Shown piece after piece: positions 52,062-61,877 of a stretch of DNA of 64,000 nucleotides (positions are counted from its first letter, which is position 1; each line of letters begins with the position of its first letter). The notes under the pieces were generated by a model. It saw only the letters and a list, made by a program, of their open reading frames with translations, ran no database searches and was not told where the DNA came from. This DNA comes from Aestuariivirga litoralis (GTDB taxonomy: Bacteria; Pseudomonadota; Alphaproteobacteria; Rhizobiales; Aestuariivirgaceae). The position numbers were made by a program, and so were the translations under genes. The DNA is taken from positions 868,001 through 932,000 of the forward strand of contig NZ_WAHS01000001.1 in NCBI RefSeq assembly GCF_015714715.1, written 5' to 3'.

Positions 52062-53990
52062 ATGCTCGAATCCATGCGCAATCTTGCCAAGACCATTGTG
52101 GCGAAGATCCTCCTCGGCCTCCTTGTGGTGGCCTTCGGCGTTTGGGGTGTGAGCGGCATTGCCGGCTCGGCCTTTGAGTCCGCTTTGTCGTTCTGGGGTT
52201 GGGGCCCGAAGGATCTGGCGCAAGTGGGCCAGATCACCATCAATGGTGATGAATATACCCGCAGCCTGCAGCGCTCGATCAAGAATGCCGCCCAGCAAAC
52301 GGGCCAGCCCTTGACCATGGATGATGCGCATCGCAGCGGCCTTGATGTTCAGGTTCTGGACAGCATGGTGTCGCAGGCCGCCGTGGCCACCACGGCCAAG
52401 AAGCTTGACCTGGCAGTGGGCATGAATGTGCTTCTCGCTGAAGTGGCCCGTGACCGGAATTTCCAGAATACCAGCGGGCAATTTGACGCCACCGCCTTCC
52501 GCCGCGTTTTGGAAAATAACGGGCTTTCGGAAGCGCAGTATTTTGCCACGCAAGTGCGCATGCATAATGAGAATGCCATTCTCAATGTGGCCTCCGGCGA
52601 AGTCACGCTGCCGAAGGTGCTGAGTGCCGCTCTGACGCAATTCACCGGCGAGACCCGCGACCTCAAATATTTCGACGTGACCGCGACTGAAGCTGATGTG
52701 ACCCAGCCGAATGATGCTGATCTCGACAAGCAGTACAAGGACCATCCTGCCTCCTATACCGCACCGGAGTACCGTACGGCAGGCGTGATGAGCATTGATG
52801 CCGCTGCCCTCTCGGCCAGCCAGACAGTGAGCCCGGAGGAACTGGCGGCGGGTTATGAAAACCACAAGAAGGATTTCTACACGCCGGAAAAGCGCACCAT
52901 CATCCAGCTCACTTTCCCCACGCTCGATGACGCCAAGAAAGCCAAGGACCGGATTGCTGCCGGCGAAGACATCATGAAGATCGCTGGCGAGTTGAAACTC
53001 AAGGACACAGACGTGACGTTGACTGACCGGGTGAAGGAAAACTTCCTTGATCCGAAGATCGGCGAAGCGGCCTTTGCATTGAAGGAAGGTGAAGTCAGCG
53101 AGCCTGTGCAGGGCGGCTTGGCGACTGCCGTTCTCAAGGCGGCCAAGGTGACGCCGGCGCATCAGGGCACACTGGATGAAGTGAAGGACCCACTCACCAA
53201 GACGCTGGCGCTGGAAAAGGCCAAGGCGCAAATCCAGGACCTCTACAACAACGTGGAAGACGCCCGCGCGCAAAGCCTGAAGTTCGAAGACATTGCGCAG
53301 AAATTCAATTTGAAGTTCACCTCGCTCGGCCCGATTTCAGCCACTGGCAAAGGCCAGGATGACAAGGACCTTTCCGCCCAGGCCCAAGGTGACCTGCTGA
53401 AAGCATTGTTCACCAGTGATGTGGGCGTGGAGAATGATGCCCTGAATGAGGGTGATGGCTATGTGTGGTATGAAGTGCGGTCGGTCATTCCATCCGCTTT
53501 GAAGCCACTGGATCAGGTCAAGGCGCAAGTGACGAAGGATATCGTGAATGAACGCATTAGCGTTGCGGCTCTCGACAAGGCCAAGAAGATCATCGAAGCC
53601 CTGAAGGGCGGCAAAGTGATCGACGCTGCGGCTACGGAAGCGGGCGGGCCGGTCAAGACCGTGACTGCCCTGAAGCGCGACCAGCAGACGCCGGATTTTG
53701 ACGGCCCTGCTCTCTCGGCTGCCTTCTCGGTCCCCGATCAAGCCTTTGCCTTCTCGCCCGGTGGTGACGGCAAGTCGGCTCGCGTGATGCAGGTGGTCAA
53801 GACCGGCATGCCGGCAGTCATGGCTTCCTCGCCAGAGCTGGACCAGATGAAGAAACAGCTTTCCTCAAGCTTCGCCAATGACCTGCAGCTGGGTCTGGTC
53901 GGCGCGCTCAAGAAGGATGTTGGTGTGAAGATCAACGAGGCTTTGTGGAAGCAGAATACGGGTGGTGAGCCGCCGGTGCTGGTCGAGTAA
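52062..53990 (+). CDS. ppiD: Peptidylprolyl isomerase PpiD-like, membrane-anchored
   Basis: A 642-residue SurA_N/parvulin protein that assists folding of exported proteins. One N-terminal membrane helix (ILLGLLVVAFGVWGVSGIAG, about 14-34) anchors the periplasmic part. The SurA-like N-domain is around ITINGDEYTRSLQRSIKN. The central parvulin-like segment is around AGEDIMKIAGELKLKDTDVT with LDPKIGEAAFALKEGEVSEP. The conserved active His residues of parvulins are not obvious, as in E. coli PpiD. The ATG at 52062 has AAAGGA upstream; an open frame starting 115 codons earlier is chance. It lies 5 bases before trpE. Confidence 0.9.
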   Translation: MLESMRNLAKTIVAKILLGLLVVAFGVWGVSGIAGSAFESALSFWGWGPKDLAQVGQITINGDEYTRSLQRSIKNAAQQTGQPLTMDDAHRSGLDVQVLDSMVSQAAVATTAKKLDLAVGMNVLLAEVARDRNFQNTSGQFDATAFRRVLENNGLSEAQYFATQVRMHNENAILNVASGEVTLPKVLSAALTQFTGETRDLKYFDVTATEADVTQPNDADLDKQYKDHPASYTAPEYRTAGVMSIDAAALSASQTVSPEELAAGYENHKKDFYTPEKRTIIQLTFPTLDDAKKAKDRIAAGEDIMKIAGELKLKDTDVTLTDRVKENFLDPKIGEAAFALKEGEVSEPVQGGLATAVLKAAKVTPAHQGTLDEVKDPLTKTLALEKAKAQIQDLYNNVEDARAQSLKFEDIAQKFNLKFTSLGPISATGKGQDDKDLSAQAQGDLLKALFTSDVGVENDALNEGDGYVWYEVRSVIPSALKPLDQVKAQVTKDIVNERISVAALDKAKKIIEALKGGKVIDAAATEAGGPVKTVTALKRDQQTPDFDGPALSAAFSVPDQAFAFSPGGDGKSARVMQVVKTGMPAVMASSPELDQMKKQLSSSFANDLQLGLVGALKKDVGVKINEALWKQNTGGEPPVLVE

Positions 53991-53995
53991 TCAGC

Positions 53996-55513
53996 ATGGC
54001 TTTCAGCCCGGACTATGAAAGTTTTGCCACTGCCTATGATGCGGGGCAGCCGCAGATTCTGAGCACCCGTCTGGTGGCGGATCTGGAGACCCCGGTTTCG
54101 GCCATGCTGAAGCTGGCGCGCAATGCGCGTTATTCCTTCCTGCTGGAATCGGTGGAAGGCGGTGCCGTGCGCGGGCGCTATTCGATCATCGGGATGAACC
54201 CTGATCTGATCTGGAAAGTGGAAGGCGGCAAGGCTGCGATCAACCGCAAGGCGCTGGCCGACGACAAGCAAGGTTTCACCCCGCTGGACCAGCACCCCCT
54301 GCTTTCGCTGCGTGCCTTGCTGCAGGAAAGCCGGATTGATTTTGGCCATGATGCCCCGCCGATGGCGGCCGGCGTGTTCGGGTATCTGGGCTATGACATG
54401 GTGCGGCTGATGGAAGACCTGCCATCGCCGAAGCCAGACACAATGCATGTGCCGGATGGCATGATGATCCGCCCGACAGTGATGGCGATTTTCGACAGCG
54501 TGAAAGATGAAGTGACGGTGACGGCACCGGTTTATTTGGACCCTGCCGTTTCAGCGCGTGCCGCCTATGCCCGCGCCTCTGAGCGCATTCAGGAAGTAGT
54601 GGATGCGTTGGACCGGCCGCTGGACATGGCGCTGCGCGAGGCCGACACGCTGCCGATTGCGCCTTCGGCCTCCAACACCCCGCCGGAGCGCTACCGTGAA
54701 ATGGTGCTGGCTGCGAAAGAGTATATCGCCGCTGGTGACATTTTCCAGGTGGTGCTGTCGCAGCGGTTCGAAAGTGATTTTTCGCTGCCGCCATTTTCGC
54801 TGTATCGTGCACTGCGCCGGGTGAACCCCTCGCCGTTCCTCTATTACCTCGATTTCGATTCCTTCGCTGTTGTCGGCTCCAGTCCGGAAATTCTGGTGCG
54901 CGTGCGCGATGGCAAGGTGTCGATCCGTCCGATTGCCGGCACGCGCCGCCGTGGGGCAACACCCACCGAGGATCAGGCGCTGGCGGAAGAGCTTTTGGCT
55001 GACCCGAAGGAACGTGCCGAACATCTGATGCTGCTCGATCTGGGCCGCAATGATGTGGGCCGTGTGGCCGAGATAGGCTCAGTTAAGGTGACCGATAAAT
55101 TCATTCTCGAATTCTATAGCCAGGTGATGCACATCGTGTCCAATGTCGAAGGCAAGCTCGACAAGAAGCATGACCTGATTGACGCACTGGTTGCAGGCTT
55201 CCCAGCGGGCACAGTGTCTGGTGCCCCCAAAGTGCGCGCGATGGAAATCATCGACGAGATGGAAGTTAACAAGCGCGGCATCTATGGCGGCTGCGTGGGT
55301 TATTTCGGTGCCAATGGCGAGATGGACACCTGCATCGTCCTGCGCACCGCCATCGTGAAAGACGGCAAGATGTTCGTGCAGGCGGGTGCTGGCATCGTGG
55401 CTGACAGCGTGCCTGAGAGCGAGCTGCAAGAATGCGTGAACAAGGCCAAGGCCCTGTTCCGCGCGGCGGAAGAAGCCGTGCGTTTCGCGGGCCGCGCCGG
55501 GAGGGGACAATAA
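53996..55513 (+). CDS. trpE: Anthranilate synthase component I
   Basis: Chorismate-utilising large subunit that makes anthranilate with TrpG. The 505-residue protein has the N-terminal Trp-binding region LESVEGGAVRGRYSIIGMNP, then ILVRVRDGKVSIRPIAGTRR and AEHLMLLDLGRNDVGRVAEI. The catalytic domain continues with FPAGTVSGAPKVRAMEIIDE and GGCVGYFGANGEMDTCIVLR. I see no leader peptide or attenuator in the 5 bases after ppiD, so its transcript likely starts upstream of ppiD. Confidence 0.96.
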   Translation: MAFSPDYESFATAYDAGQPQILSTRLVADLETPVSAMLKLARNARYSFLLESVEGGAVRGRYSIIGMNPDLIWKVEGGKAAINRKALADDKQGFTPLDQHPLLSLRALLQESRIDFGHDAPPMAAGVFGYLGYDMVRLMEDLPSPKPDTMHVPDGMMIRPTVMAIFDSVKDEVTVTAPVYLDPAVSARAAYARASERIQEVVDALDRPLDMALREADTLPIAPSASNTPPERYREMVLAAKEYIAAGDIFQVVLSQRFESDFSLPPFSLYRALRRVNPSPFLYYLDFDSFAVVGSSPEILVRVRDGKVSIRPIAGTRRRGATPTEDQALAEELLADPKERAEHLMLLDLGRNDVGRVAEIGSVKVTDKFILEFYSQVMHIVSNVEGKLDKKHDLIDALVAGFPAGTVSGAPKVRAMEIIDEMEVNKRGIYGGCVGYFGANGEMDTCIVLRTAIVKDGKMFVQAGAGIVADSVPESELQECVNKAKALFRAAEEAVRFAGRAGRGQ

Positions 55514-56097
55514 TGATCATCCTCATCGACAATTACGACAGCTTCACCTGGAACCTTTATCACTATCTGGGTGATCTGGGTGCCGAGACCGTGGTTCACC
55601 GCAACGACAAGATTTCGGTAGGCCAGGTCATCTCGGCCGAGCCGGAGGCCATCGTGATTTCGCCCGGCCCCGGCACGCCAGACAAAGCTGGCATCATTAT
55701 TGATCTGGTGAAGGAAGCCTCCGGCAAAATTCCGGTCTTTGGTGTTTGCCTCGGACTGCAGGCCATTGGCGAAGCCTTTGGCGGCAAAGTGGTACGTGCA
55801 CCATCGCAGATGCATGGCAAGGTTTCCCAAGTGCGCCACGACAGCAAAGGCGTGTTTGCCGCCCTGCCCCAGGATTTCGCTGCCACGCGCTATCATTCGC
55901 TGGTGGTCGACCGCGAGAGTTTGCCTTCGGAACTGGAAGTGACAGCGGAGACGGACGGCATCATCATGGGCCTGCAGCACAGAACGCTGAATGTGCATGG
56001 CGTGCAATTCCACCCCGAAAGCATTGCTTCGGAACATGGCCATCTGATCCTCAAGAATTTCCTCGATAAAGCGAAAGCGGAGAAAAGCCGTGGCTGA
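55513..56097 (+). CDS. trpG: Anthranilate synthase component II (glutamine amidotransferase)
   Basis: A 194-residue class I amidotransferase giving ammonia to TrpE. It starts [20 protein letters not shown]. The active-site Cys is in [18 protein letters not shown] and the His-Glu pair is in [15 protein letters not shown]. The ATG overlaps the trpE stop by 1 base (TAATG). Some relatives share this subunit with folate synthesis as PabA, but its position between trpE and trpD supports TrpG. Confidence 0.96.
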   Translation: MIILIDNYDSFTWNLYHYLGDLGAETVVHRNDKISVGQVISAEPEAIVISPGPGTPDKAGIIIDLVKEASGKIPVFGVCLGLQAIGEAFGGKVVRAPSQMHGKVSQVRHDSKGVFAALPQDFAATRYHSLVVDRESLPSELEVTAETDGIIMGLQHRTLNVHGVQFHPESIASEHGHLILKNFLDKAKAEKSRG

Positions 56098-57103
56098 TTT
56101 GAAACCACTCATCGGCAAGGCCGCTTCCGGGCAAGCCCTCACCCGCGCGGAAGCGCGTGAGGCGTTCAATGTGATGATGTCTGGTGAGGCGACACCTTCG
56201 CAGATTGCCGGCTTGCTGATGGCCCTTCGTGTGCGTGGCGAAACAGTGGACGAGATTACCGGTGCCGTCGAGATCATGCGCGAGAAGATGCTGCGTGTGG
56301 ACGCCCCTGCCGATGCAATCGACATTGTCGGCACGGGCGGCGATGCATCAGGCTCCTACAACATTTCCAGCTGCGCTGCCTTTGTGGCGGCGGGTGCGGG
56401 CCTCAAAGTGGCCAAGCATGGCAACCGCGCGCTGTCGTCCAAATCTGGCGCGGCTGATGTGCTGATGGCGCTAGGCATCAAGATCGATGTGCCGCCCGCC
56501 AAGATTTCGGAGAGCATCAATGAAGCGGGTTTGGGCTTCATGTTCGCGCCTGCGCATCATTCCTCGATGAAGCATGTGGGTCCGACGCGCGTCGAGCTGG
56601 GCACGCGGACGATTTTCAACCTGCTTGGACCTTTGTCCAATCCGGCTGGAGCTAAACGCCAGGTTACTGGCGTTTTTTCAAAGACTTGGGTTGAACCTCT
56701 TGCCCAGGTTCTTAAGAATTTAGGCACCGAGTCCGCCTGGATCTGCTTTGGCGAAGGCGGGATGGACGAGATCGTGCCGTCGGGCACGACTTGGATTTCG
56801 GAGTTGAAGGATGGAAACATCCGATCGTTCGAGATTACGCCTGAAGCCGCAGGGCTGGGGCGCAGCCGCATTGAAGATTTGAAGGGTGGCGATGCTGCCC
56901 ATAACGCTGAGGCACTGCGCGCCGTGCTCGACAGCAACCAATCGGCCTTTGCTGATGCAGCCGTAATGACGGCGGCGGCAGCGCTGATTGTGGCGGGCAA
57001 GGAAAGCGATTTCAAAACGGCTACGGCGCGGGCGCGCGATGCCGTGATGTCGGGTGCTGCGAAGAAGGCGCTCAGCCGGTTGATCGAGGTTTCGAACAGC
57101 TGA
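56090..57103 (+). CDS. trpD: Anthranilate phosphoribosyltransferase
   Basis: Second step of the tryptophan pathway, joining anthranilate and PRPP. The 337-residue protein has [20 protein letters not shown], the PRPP loop [37 protein letters not shown] and [20 protein letters not shown]. The start is GTG at 56090, with an 8-base overlap with trpG. Confidence 0.95.
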   Translation: MADLKPLIGKAASGQALTRAEAREAFNVMMSGEATPSQIAGLLMALRVRGETVDEITGAVEIMREKMLRVDAPADAIDIVGTGGDASGSYNISSCAAFVAAGAGLKVAKHGNRALSSKSGAADVLMALGIKIDVPPAKISESINEAGLGFMFAPAHHSSMKHVGPTRVELGTRTIFNLLGPLSNPAGAKRQVTGVFSKTWVEPLAQVLKNLGTESAWICFGEGGMDEIVPSGTTWISELKDGNIRSFEITPEAAGLGRSRIEDLKGGDAAHNAEALRAVLDSNQSAFADAAVMTAAAALIVAGKESDFKTATARARDAVMSGAAKKALSRLIEVSNS

Positions 57104-57894
57104 TGGCCACCATTCTCGACAAGATCGCCGCCTATAAGCGCGAGGAAGTGACGGCGGCGAAGAAGGCTGTATCCGTCAGTACACTGAAGGATCAGATCGC
57201 TGCGCAGGAACCTCCGCGCGGGTTTCTCAAGGCGTTGCGGGCCAAGCATGCGGCGGGGAAATTCGGGCTGATTGCCGAGATCAAGAAGGCCAGTCCGTCC
57301 AAGGGCTTGATCCGCGAGGATTTCGACCCACCAGCTTTGGCGCGGGCCTATGAAGTTGGTGGAGCGGCTTGCCTTTCGGTTTTGACTGACAAGCCTTCCT
57401 TTCAAGGTGCGCCTGAGTTTCTGGTGGCAGCGCGTGATGCTTGCGCCCTGCCCGCACTGCGCAAGGATTTCATGCTGGATGCCTATCAGGTCTACGAGGC
57501 GCGCGCCTGGGGTGCGGATTGCATCCTGCTGATCATGGCGATGATTGATGATGCGCTGGCAGCCGAGCTTGAAGACGCGGCGCAATCGCTTGGCATGGAT
57601 GTGCTGATTGAAGTTCATGATGAAGCCGAGCTGGTGCGTGCGCTGAAGCTGCGCTCATCGATGGTGGGCATCAACAATCGCAATCTTCATACATTTGAGA
57701 CGCGGCTGGAAACCACTGAGGAATTGGCACCGCTGATCCCCAAGGACCGGGTGATCGTGGCGGAGAGCGGCCTGTTCACACCGTCTGATCTTCAGCGTTT
57801 GGCCAAGGTCGGCGCATCCACTTTTCTCATCGGCGAAAGTCTGATGAAGCAGAATGATGTGGCCGCGGCCACGCGCGCGATCCTCGCGGCATGA
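57103..57894 (+). CDS. trpC: Indole-3-glycerol phosphate synthase
   Basis: TIM-barrel enzyme for ring closure to indole-3-glycerol phosphate. The 263-residue protein has [37 protein letters not shown] with the catalytic Lys, [38 protein letters not shown] and [16 protein letters not shown]. It overlaps the stop of trpD (TGATG) and the start of moaC (ATGA). There is no fused trpF. Confidence 0.96.
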   Translation: MATILDKIAAYKREEVTAAKKAVSVSTLKDQIAAQEPPRGFLKALRAKHAAGKFGLIAEIKKASPSKGLIREDFDPPALARAYEVGGAACLSVLTDKPSFQGAPEFLVAARDACALPALRKDFMLDAYQVYEARAWGADCILLIMAMIDDALAAELEDAAQSLGMDVLIEVHDEAELVRALKLRSSMVGINNRNLHTFETRLETTEELAPLIPKDRVIVAESGLFTPSDLQRLAKVGASTFLIGESLMKQNDVAAATRAILAA

Positions 57895-58361
57895 GCAAGC
57901 TTTCGCATATCAATGCCAAGGGCGAAGCACACATGGTCGATGTGTCGCCCAAAGAGATCAGCACCCGCACTGCTGTCGTGCGTGCACGCGTGCTAATGCA
58001 AGCTGCTACCATCAAGCTGATCAAGGCAGGCAGCGCCAAAAAGGGCGATGTGCTGGCTACTGCACGCATTGCCGGCATTATGGCTGCGAAGAAAACACCT
58101 GATCTCATTCCGCTCTGTCATCCGCTGGCGATTTCGAAAGTGACGGTGGATTTTACTTTGGCCAAAAAGCACATTGATGTGGAAGCCGCCGTGAAAGTGG
58201 AGGGCAAGACAGGCGTTGAGATGGAGGCGATGACTGCCTGCGCCATTGCCTGCCTCACGCTCTACGACATGGTGAAGGGTGTGGACCGCGGCATCACAGT
58301 GACTGACATGCGGCTGGTTGAGAAGACCGGAGGCAAATCCGGCACATATAGAGCCAAGTGA
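57891..58361 (+). CDS. moaC: Cyclic pyranopterin monophosphate synthase
   Basis: Molybdenum cofactor enzyme acting after MoaA. The 156-residue protein has [40 protein letters not shown] and the active-site [13 protein letters not shown]. The motifs [20 protein letters not shown] and [20 protein letters not shown] follow. It is coupled to trpC and moeA by stop-start overlaps, the usual Rhizobiales order. Confidence 0.96.
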   Translation: MSKLSHINAKGEAHMVDVSPKEISTRTAVVRARVLMQAATIKLIKAGSAKKGDVLATARIAGIMAAKKTPDLIPLCHPLAISKVTVDFTLAKKHIDVEAAVKVEGKTGVEMEAMTACAIACLTLYDMVKGVDRGITVTDMRLVEKTGGKSGTYRAK

Positions 58362-59569
58362 TGGCGCTGGTTCCTGTCGAAGAAGCGCTGACACGCATTC
58401 TCAAGGGTGCCAAGCCGCTGCCTGCGGAAACGATCAAGTTGCAAGATGGGCTGGGGCGCATTTTGGCGGCTGATATTGTAGCGCGCCGTGATCAGCCACC
58501 TTTTTATGCCTCGGCCATGGATGGCTATGCCGTGCGGCACGAAGATCTCAACCAAGTTCCTGTCACGCTCAAGCTGATCGGTGCTTCGGGTGCGGGGCAT
58601 GGTTTTACCGGCATGCTGAAACAAGGCCAAGCCGTCCGCATTCTGACCGGCGCGCCCATGCCGAAGGGTGCGGACACAATCGTGATTCAGGAAGTGACGC
58701 GCATCGTCAAGGGTGGCGTGGAAGTTCTGGATGCCCCAGCGCCCGGCCGCAACATCCGCGTGCGCGGGCTGGATTTTAAAAAGGCCGAAGTGCTGGTGCC
58801 CGCCGGCACCAAGCTTACCGCGCGCGATCTTGGCCTGGCCGCTGCCGGCAACGCGGCGATGATCCGTGTACGGAAGAAACCTCGTGTGGCCATCCTCACG
58901 ACCGGCGATGAGCTGGCCGCCATAGGGACGGCGCCACGCTGGGACCAGATCACTTCATCCAACAATCAGGCGCTCAGCGCGCTGGTCACCGCCATGGGGG
59001 CGGAAGCCATCGACTTTGGCGTGGTGCGCGATGATCTGAAGGCGACCACGGCTGCTGTGAAAAAAGCTTTCAACGCGGACATCCTGGTCACCACTGGCGG
59101 CGCATCGGTGGGGGATCACGATTTCGTGCAGGAGGCCTTGAAGCGCGCCGGCGTGAAGATTGATTTCTGGAAGATCGCATTGCGCCCTGGCAAACCTTTC
59201 ATGTTTGGCACCAAGGGCAAATTGCGCGTGCTGGGCATGCCGGGCAATCCTGTTTCCGCCATCATGTGCTCCCTGGTGTTCCTGAAGCCGCTTCTGCATG
59301 TGATGGATGGATTGCCGCCGGATACCGGCTTTGGGACAGCGCGACTTGCGATTGACCTGCCCGCCAATGATCACCGGCAAGATTATATGCGCGCGCGGAT
59401 ATCTAATGCAGATGACGGAACGCTTTTGGTAACGCCCGCCACGAAGCAGGATTCCTCGATGCAGCGCGTGATGCGCGAGGCTGATTGCATGGTGGTGCGC
59501 CCGCCACACGCGCCGGCGTTGGAAGCTGGTGCGCTTGTGCCAATCCTGCGTTTTCCTGCCGGGATATAA
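58361..59569 (+). CDS. moeA: Molybdopterin molybdenumtransferase
   Basis: Inserts molybdate into adenylylated molybdopterin. The 402-residue protein has the MoeA N-domain LPAETIKLQDGLGRILAADI and ASAMDGYAV. Then come ILTGAPMPKGADTIVIQE, the MoaB-like domain with LTTGDEL, VTTGGASVGDHDFV and LRPGKPFMFG, and LGMPGNPVSAIMCSLVFLKP. The C-terminal domain IV follows. ATG at 58361 overlaps the moaC stop. LexA box and lexA follow. Confidence 0.96.
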   Translation: MALVPVEEALTRILKGAKPLPAETIKLQDGLGRILAADIVARRDQPPFYASAMDGYAVRHEDLNQVPVTLKLIGASGAGHGFTGMLKQGQAVRILTGAPMPKGADTIVIQEVTRIVKGGVEVLDAPAPGRNIRVRGLDFKKAEVLVPAGTKLTARDLGLAAAGNAAMIRVRKKPRVAILTTGDELAAIGTAPRWDQITSSNNQALSALVTAMGAEAIDFGVVRDDLKATTAAVKKAFNADILVTTGGASVGDHDFVQEALKRAGVKIDFWKIALRPGKPFMFGTKGKLRVLGMPGNPVSAIMCSLVFLKPLLHVMDGLPPDTGFGTARLAIDLPANDHRQDYMRARISNADDGTLLVTPATKQDSSMQRVMREADCMVVRPPHAPALEAGALVPILRFPAGI

Positions 59570-59583
59570 CGGAAACACTTGTG

Positions 59584-59598
59584 GAACTTAACCGGAAC
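59584..59598. promoter_or_regulatory. LexA (SOS) box upstream of lexA
   Basis: GAAC at 59584-59587, seven bases TTAACCG, then GAAC at 59595-59598, which is GTTC-N7-GTTC on the other strand. It lies 44 bases upstream of the lexA ATG and implies autoregulation. Confidence 0.88.
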
Positions 59599-59641
59599 GT
59601 GTAAGCAGGTTTTGCTTTTGTTCTGATTCCGGAGACACTTC

Positions 59642-60346
59642 ATGCTCACCCGCAAACAACTTGAACTTCTGCTTTTCATCAATGAAAGGCTGAAAGAAGA
59701 AGGTGTTCCGCCCTCTTTTGAGGAGATGAAGGCCGCTCTCGACCTGCAATCCAAATCAGGTGTGCACCGGTTGATTGTGGCGCTGGAAGAGCGTGGCTTT
59801 CTGAAGCGCATGCCGAACCGGGCCCGCGCGCTTGAAGTGATCAAGCTGCCGGATTCGCATTCGCCCAGCCTTTCGAAGAAGGGCGCGTTCAGGCCCAATG
59901 TTATTGAAGGTTCGCTGGGCAAGGTGAAGCCCCTGCCCGCTGCCAATGATGGTGCACCGCGCGCGACCGCCATTCCGATGATGGGCCGTATCGCTGCTGG
60001 TGTGCCCATCGCCGCTATCCAGGATCATTCTTCCAACATCATGGTGCCGCCCGAGATGCTGGGCGGTGGCGAGCATTTCGCGCTGGAGGTCAAAGGCGAC
60101 TCGATGATCGATGCCGGCATTTTCGACGGCGACACGGTGGTGATCCGCAAGGGCGACACGGCCAACAACGGAGACATTGTAGTAGCCCTGGTGGATGATG
60201 AGGAAGCCACCTTGAAGCGCCTGCGCCGCAAGGGCGTTTCGATCGCGCTGGAAGCCGCCAATCCTGCCTATGAGACGCGCATCTTCGGGCCTGACCAGGT
60301 GAAGGTTCAGGGCCGTCTGGTGGGCCTCATGCGGAAATATCACTAA
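59642..60346 (+). CDS. lexA: SOS regulator LexA
   Basis: Repressor and self-cleaving protease of the SOS response. The 234-residue protein has the N-terminal winged helix [20 protein letters not shown] with [20 protein letters not shown]. The Ala-Gly cleavage site is in [13 protein letters not shown], the catalytic Ser in [19 protein letters not shown] and the catalytic Lys in [11 protein letters not shown]. The extended linker between domains is typical of Alphaproteobacteria. GGAG precedes the ATG. A LexA box lies in its promoter. Confidence 0.97.
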   Translation: MLTRKQLELLLFINERLKEEGVPPSFEEMKAALDLQSKSGVHRLIVALEERGFLKRMPNRARALEVIKLPDSHSPSLSKKGAFRPNVIEGSLGKVKPLPAANDGAPRATAIPMMGRIAAGVPIAAIQDHSSNIMVPPEMLGGGEHFALEVKGDSMIDAGIFDGDTVVIRKGDTANNGDIVVALVDDEEATLKRLRRKGVSIALEAANPAYETRIFGPDQVKVQGRLVGLMRKYH

Positions 60347-60469
60347 GCCCCAAAACAGATTGCCCAGGCTTGAGGGCCCGGGCTCCCTTGCAGGGGACTT
60401 CTGTCTTTTTAAATAGGGCGCGAATTCTTATCGCAAAAGTCTTCAACTTTTGTTGAATGCGCGGCGATC

Positions 60470-61762
60470 TCAGTTCGACGCGGTGGCCGCGTTGAGGAAT
60501 GTTGTCGGGTTCAGCGCTGTGGCACCCTTGCGCACTTCAAAGTGAAGCTGCGGGCTTTGCACGGCACCGGTGGCACCAGACTTGGCGATGATGTCGCCGC
60601 GCTTCACGGTCTCACCCTTTTTGACGATGATCTGCGAGTTATGCGCATAGGCCGTGACATAGCCGCCTGAGTGGCGGATCAGCACGAGGTTACCATAACC
60701 CTTGAGTTCGTTGCCAGCATAGGCCACGACGCCGCCTTCGGCGGCCTGAACGTTCGTCCCTTCCGGAACGGAAATGTTGATACCTTCATTCTTCATGCCG
60801 TTCTGCTTGGGGCCGAAGGGCGAGATCACCTTGCCGCGCACCGGCCAACGCATGGCCAACTGGCCATCCGCAGGTGCTGCGTCCTGGACGGGTGCCGCCT
60901 TTTGCACCGGCGCTTGAACCTGCGCGGTTTGCTCCTGGTCTGAGTCCATATCCGACTTGCCGGTCGCATCATCACCAGCGAGTGGCTTGATTTTGGAATC
61001 AAGCTTGGCGGTGGCCGTGCCTGATGTCGGGATTATGATTTGACGGCCGACTGCCAGCGGCTTGTCATGCGGCAGCTTGTTGGCATCGGCAATCGCGAAG
61101 GGCGACATATTGTATTTACGGCCGAGCGAGAAGAGCGTGTCGCCTTTGGCAATCGTGTAAGCTTTGCCCGCACCCGTTTTGGACGGTGCCACAATATCAG
61201 CGTCATCAGCGATAACTTGCGCCTTCGGCTTTGCGCTTGCGATCTGCTGATCAGCAGGTGCCATCTTGAATGGCGCAACAACCGGCTTCTTCTTCGATAC
61301 AATCACCGGCTCGTCAGCGGCCGCCTGCTGATCTTCAATGACCTGCGGCTGCTTGTAAGCAGGTTTCTGATAGGCAGGCGCTGCGGGCGCATTGTAAGAA
61401 TATTTCGGCTGCTCATAGGCAGGTTTTGTTGCCGCCTGCTGGCTGTATGATTTGGTGTAATCATAGACCGGAGCCTTCACGATTGGCTTGGAAGCAATCG
61501 GGCTTTCGACAATGGCATCGCTGTTGTCGCTGATTTGCGGTTCGGAATATTTCGGCGCCTTGTAGGAAGGAGCCGTATATTTCAATTTCTGCTTGGGAAT
61601 TGATGCCGTGTAAACGGGATCTGAATCGGAAGGATTGCTGTAATTTTCGGAGAAGCGCTCAACCGAGCCGGAGCAGCCGGCCAAAAGCACAGCAGCAGCG
61701 CTCGCCAACAGAAGCTGCCAGCGCACAGCGCCCTCGAAGGAACACGAGACAGACTTACCCAT
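60470..61762 (-). CDS. NlpD-like LysM/LytM lipoprotein with degenerate zinc site
   Basis: A 430-residue lipoprotein: the signal ends in the lipobox LLAGC (Cys29). A Pro/Tyr/Lys-rich linker with repeated YxxPxY segments comes next. A LysM domain at about 196-245 (AYTIAKGDTLFSLGRKYNMS) binds peptidoglycan. The C-terminal M23/LytM domain has lost key zinc ligands: the usual H-x-G-x-D is N-E-G-I-N (KNEGINISVPEGTNV), and the usual H-x-H is Q-L-H (SPQLHFEVRKG). This matches NlpD/EnvC-type amidase activators rather than active endopeptidases. CGGAG precedes the ATG. Confidence 0.9.
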   Translation of the reverse strand: MGKSVSCSFEGAVRWQLLLASAAAVLLAGCSGSVERFSENYSNPSDSDPVYTASIPKQKLKYTAPSYKAPKYSEPQISDNSDAIVESPIASKPIVKAPVYDYTKSYSQQAATKPAYEQPKYSYNAPAAPAYQKPAYKQPQVIEDQQAAADEPVIVSKKKPVVAPFKMAPADQQIASAKPKAQVIADDADIVAPSKTGAGKAYTIAKGDTLFSLGRKYNMSPFAIADANKLPHDKPLAVGRQIIIPTSGTATAKLDSKIKPLAGDDATGKSDMDSDQEQTAQVQAPVQKAAPVQDAAPADGQLAMRWPVRGKVISPFGPKQNGMKNEGINISVPEGTNVQAAEGGVVAYAGNELKGYGNLVLIRHSGGYVTAYAHNSQIIVKKGETVKRGDIIAKSGATGAVQSPQLHFEVRKGATALNPTTFLNAATASN

Positions 61763-61877
61763 AACCGAACTCCGTACTCAACTCACTTACAAACAGCCGG
61801 ACAACAATCCGGTAACCTAAACAACAATGCAGGATTTTCGTTAAAAGGGAGTTTAAGTGTAAAAATACTTGGGATTT

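Noticed and set aside
60421-60460. Hairpin CAAAAGT/ACTTTTG as a terminator for lexA or the NlpD-like gene
   Set aside because: The stem is short and A/T-rich and no T run follows on either strand, so support is too weak.
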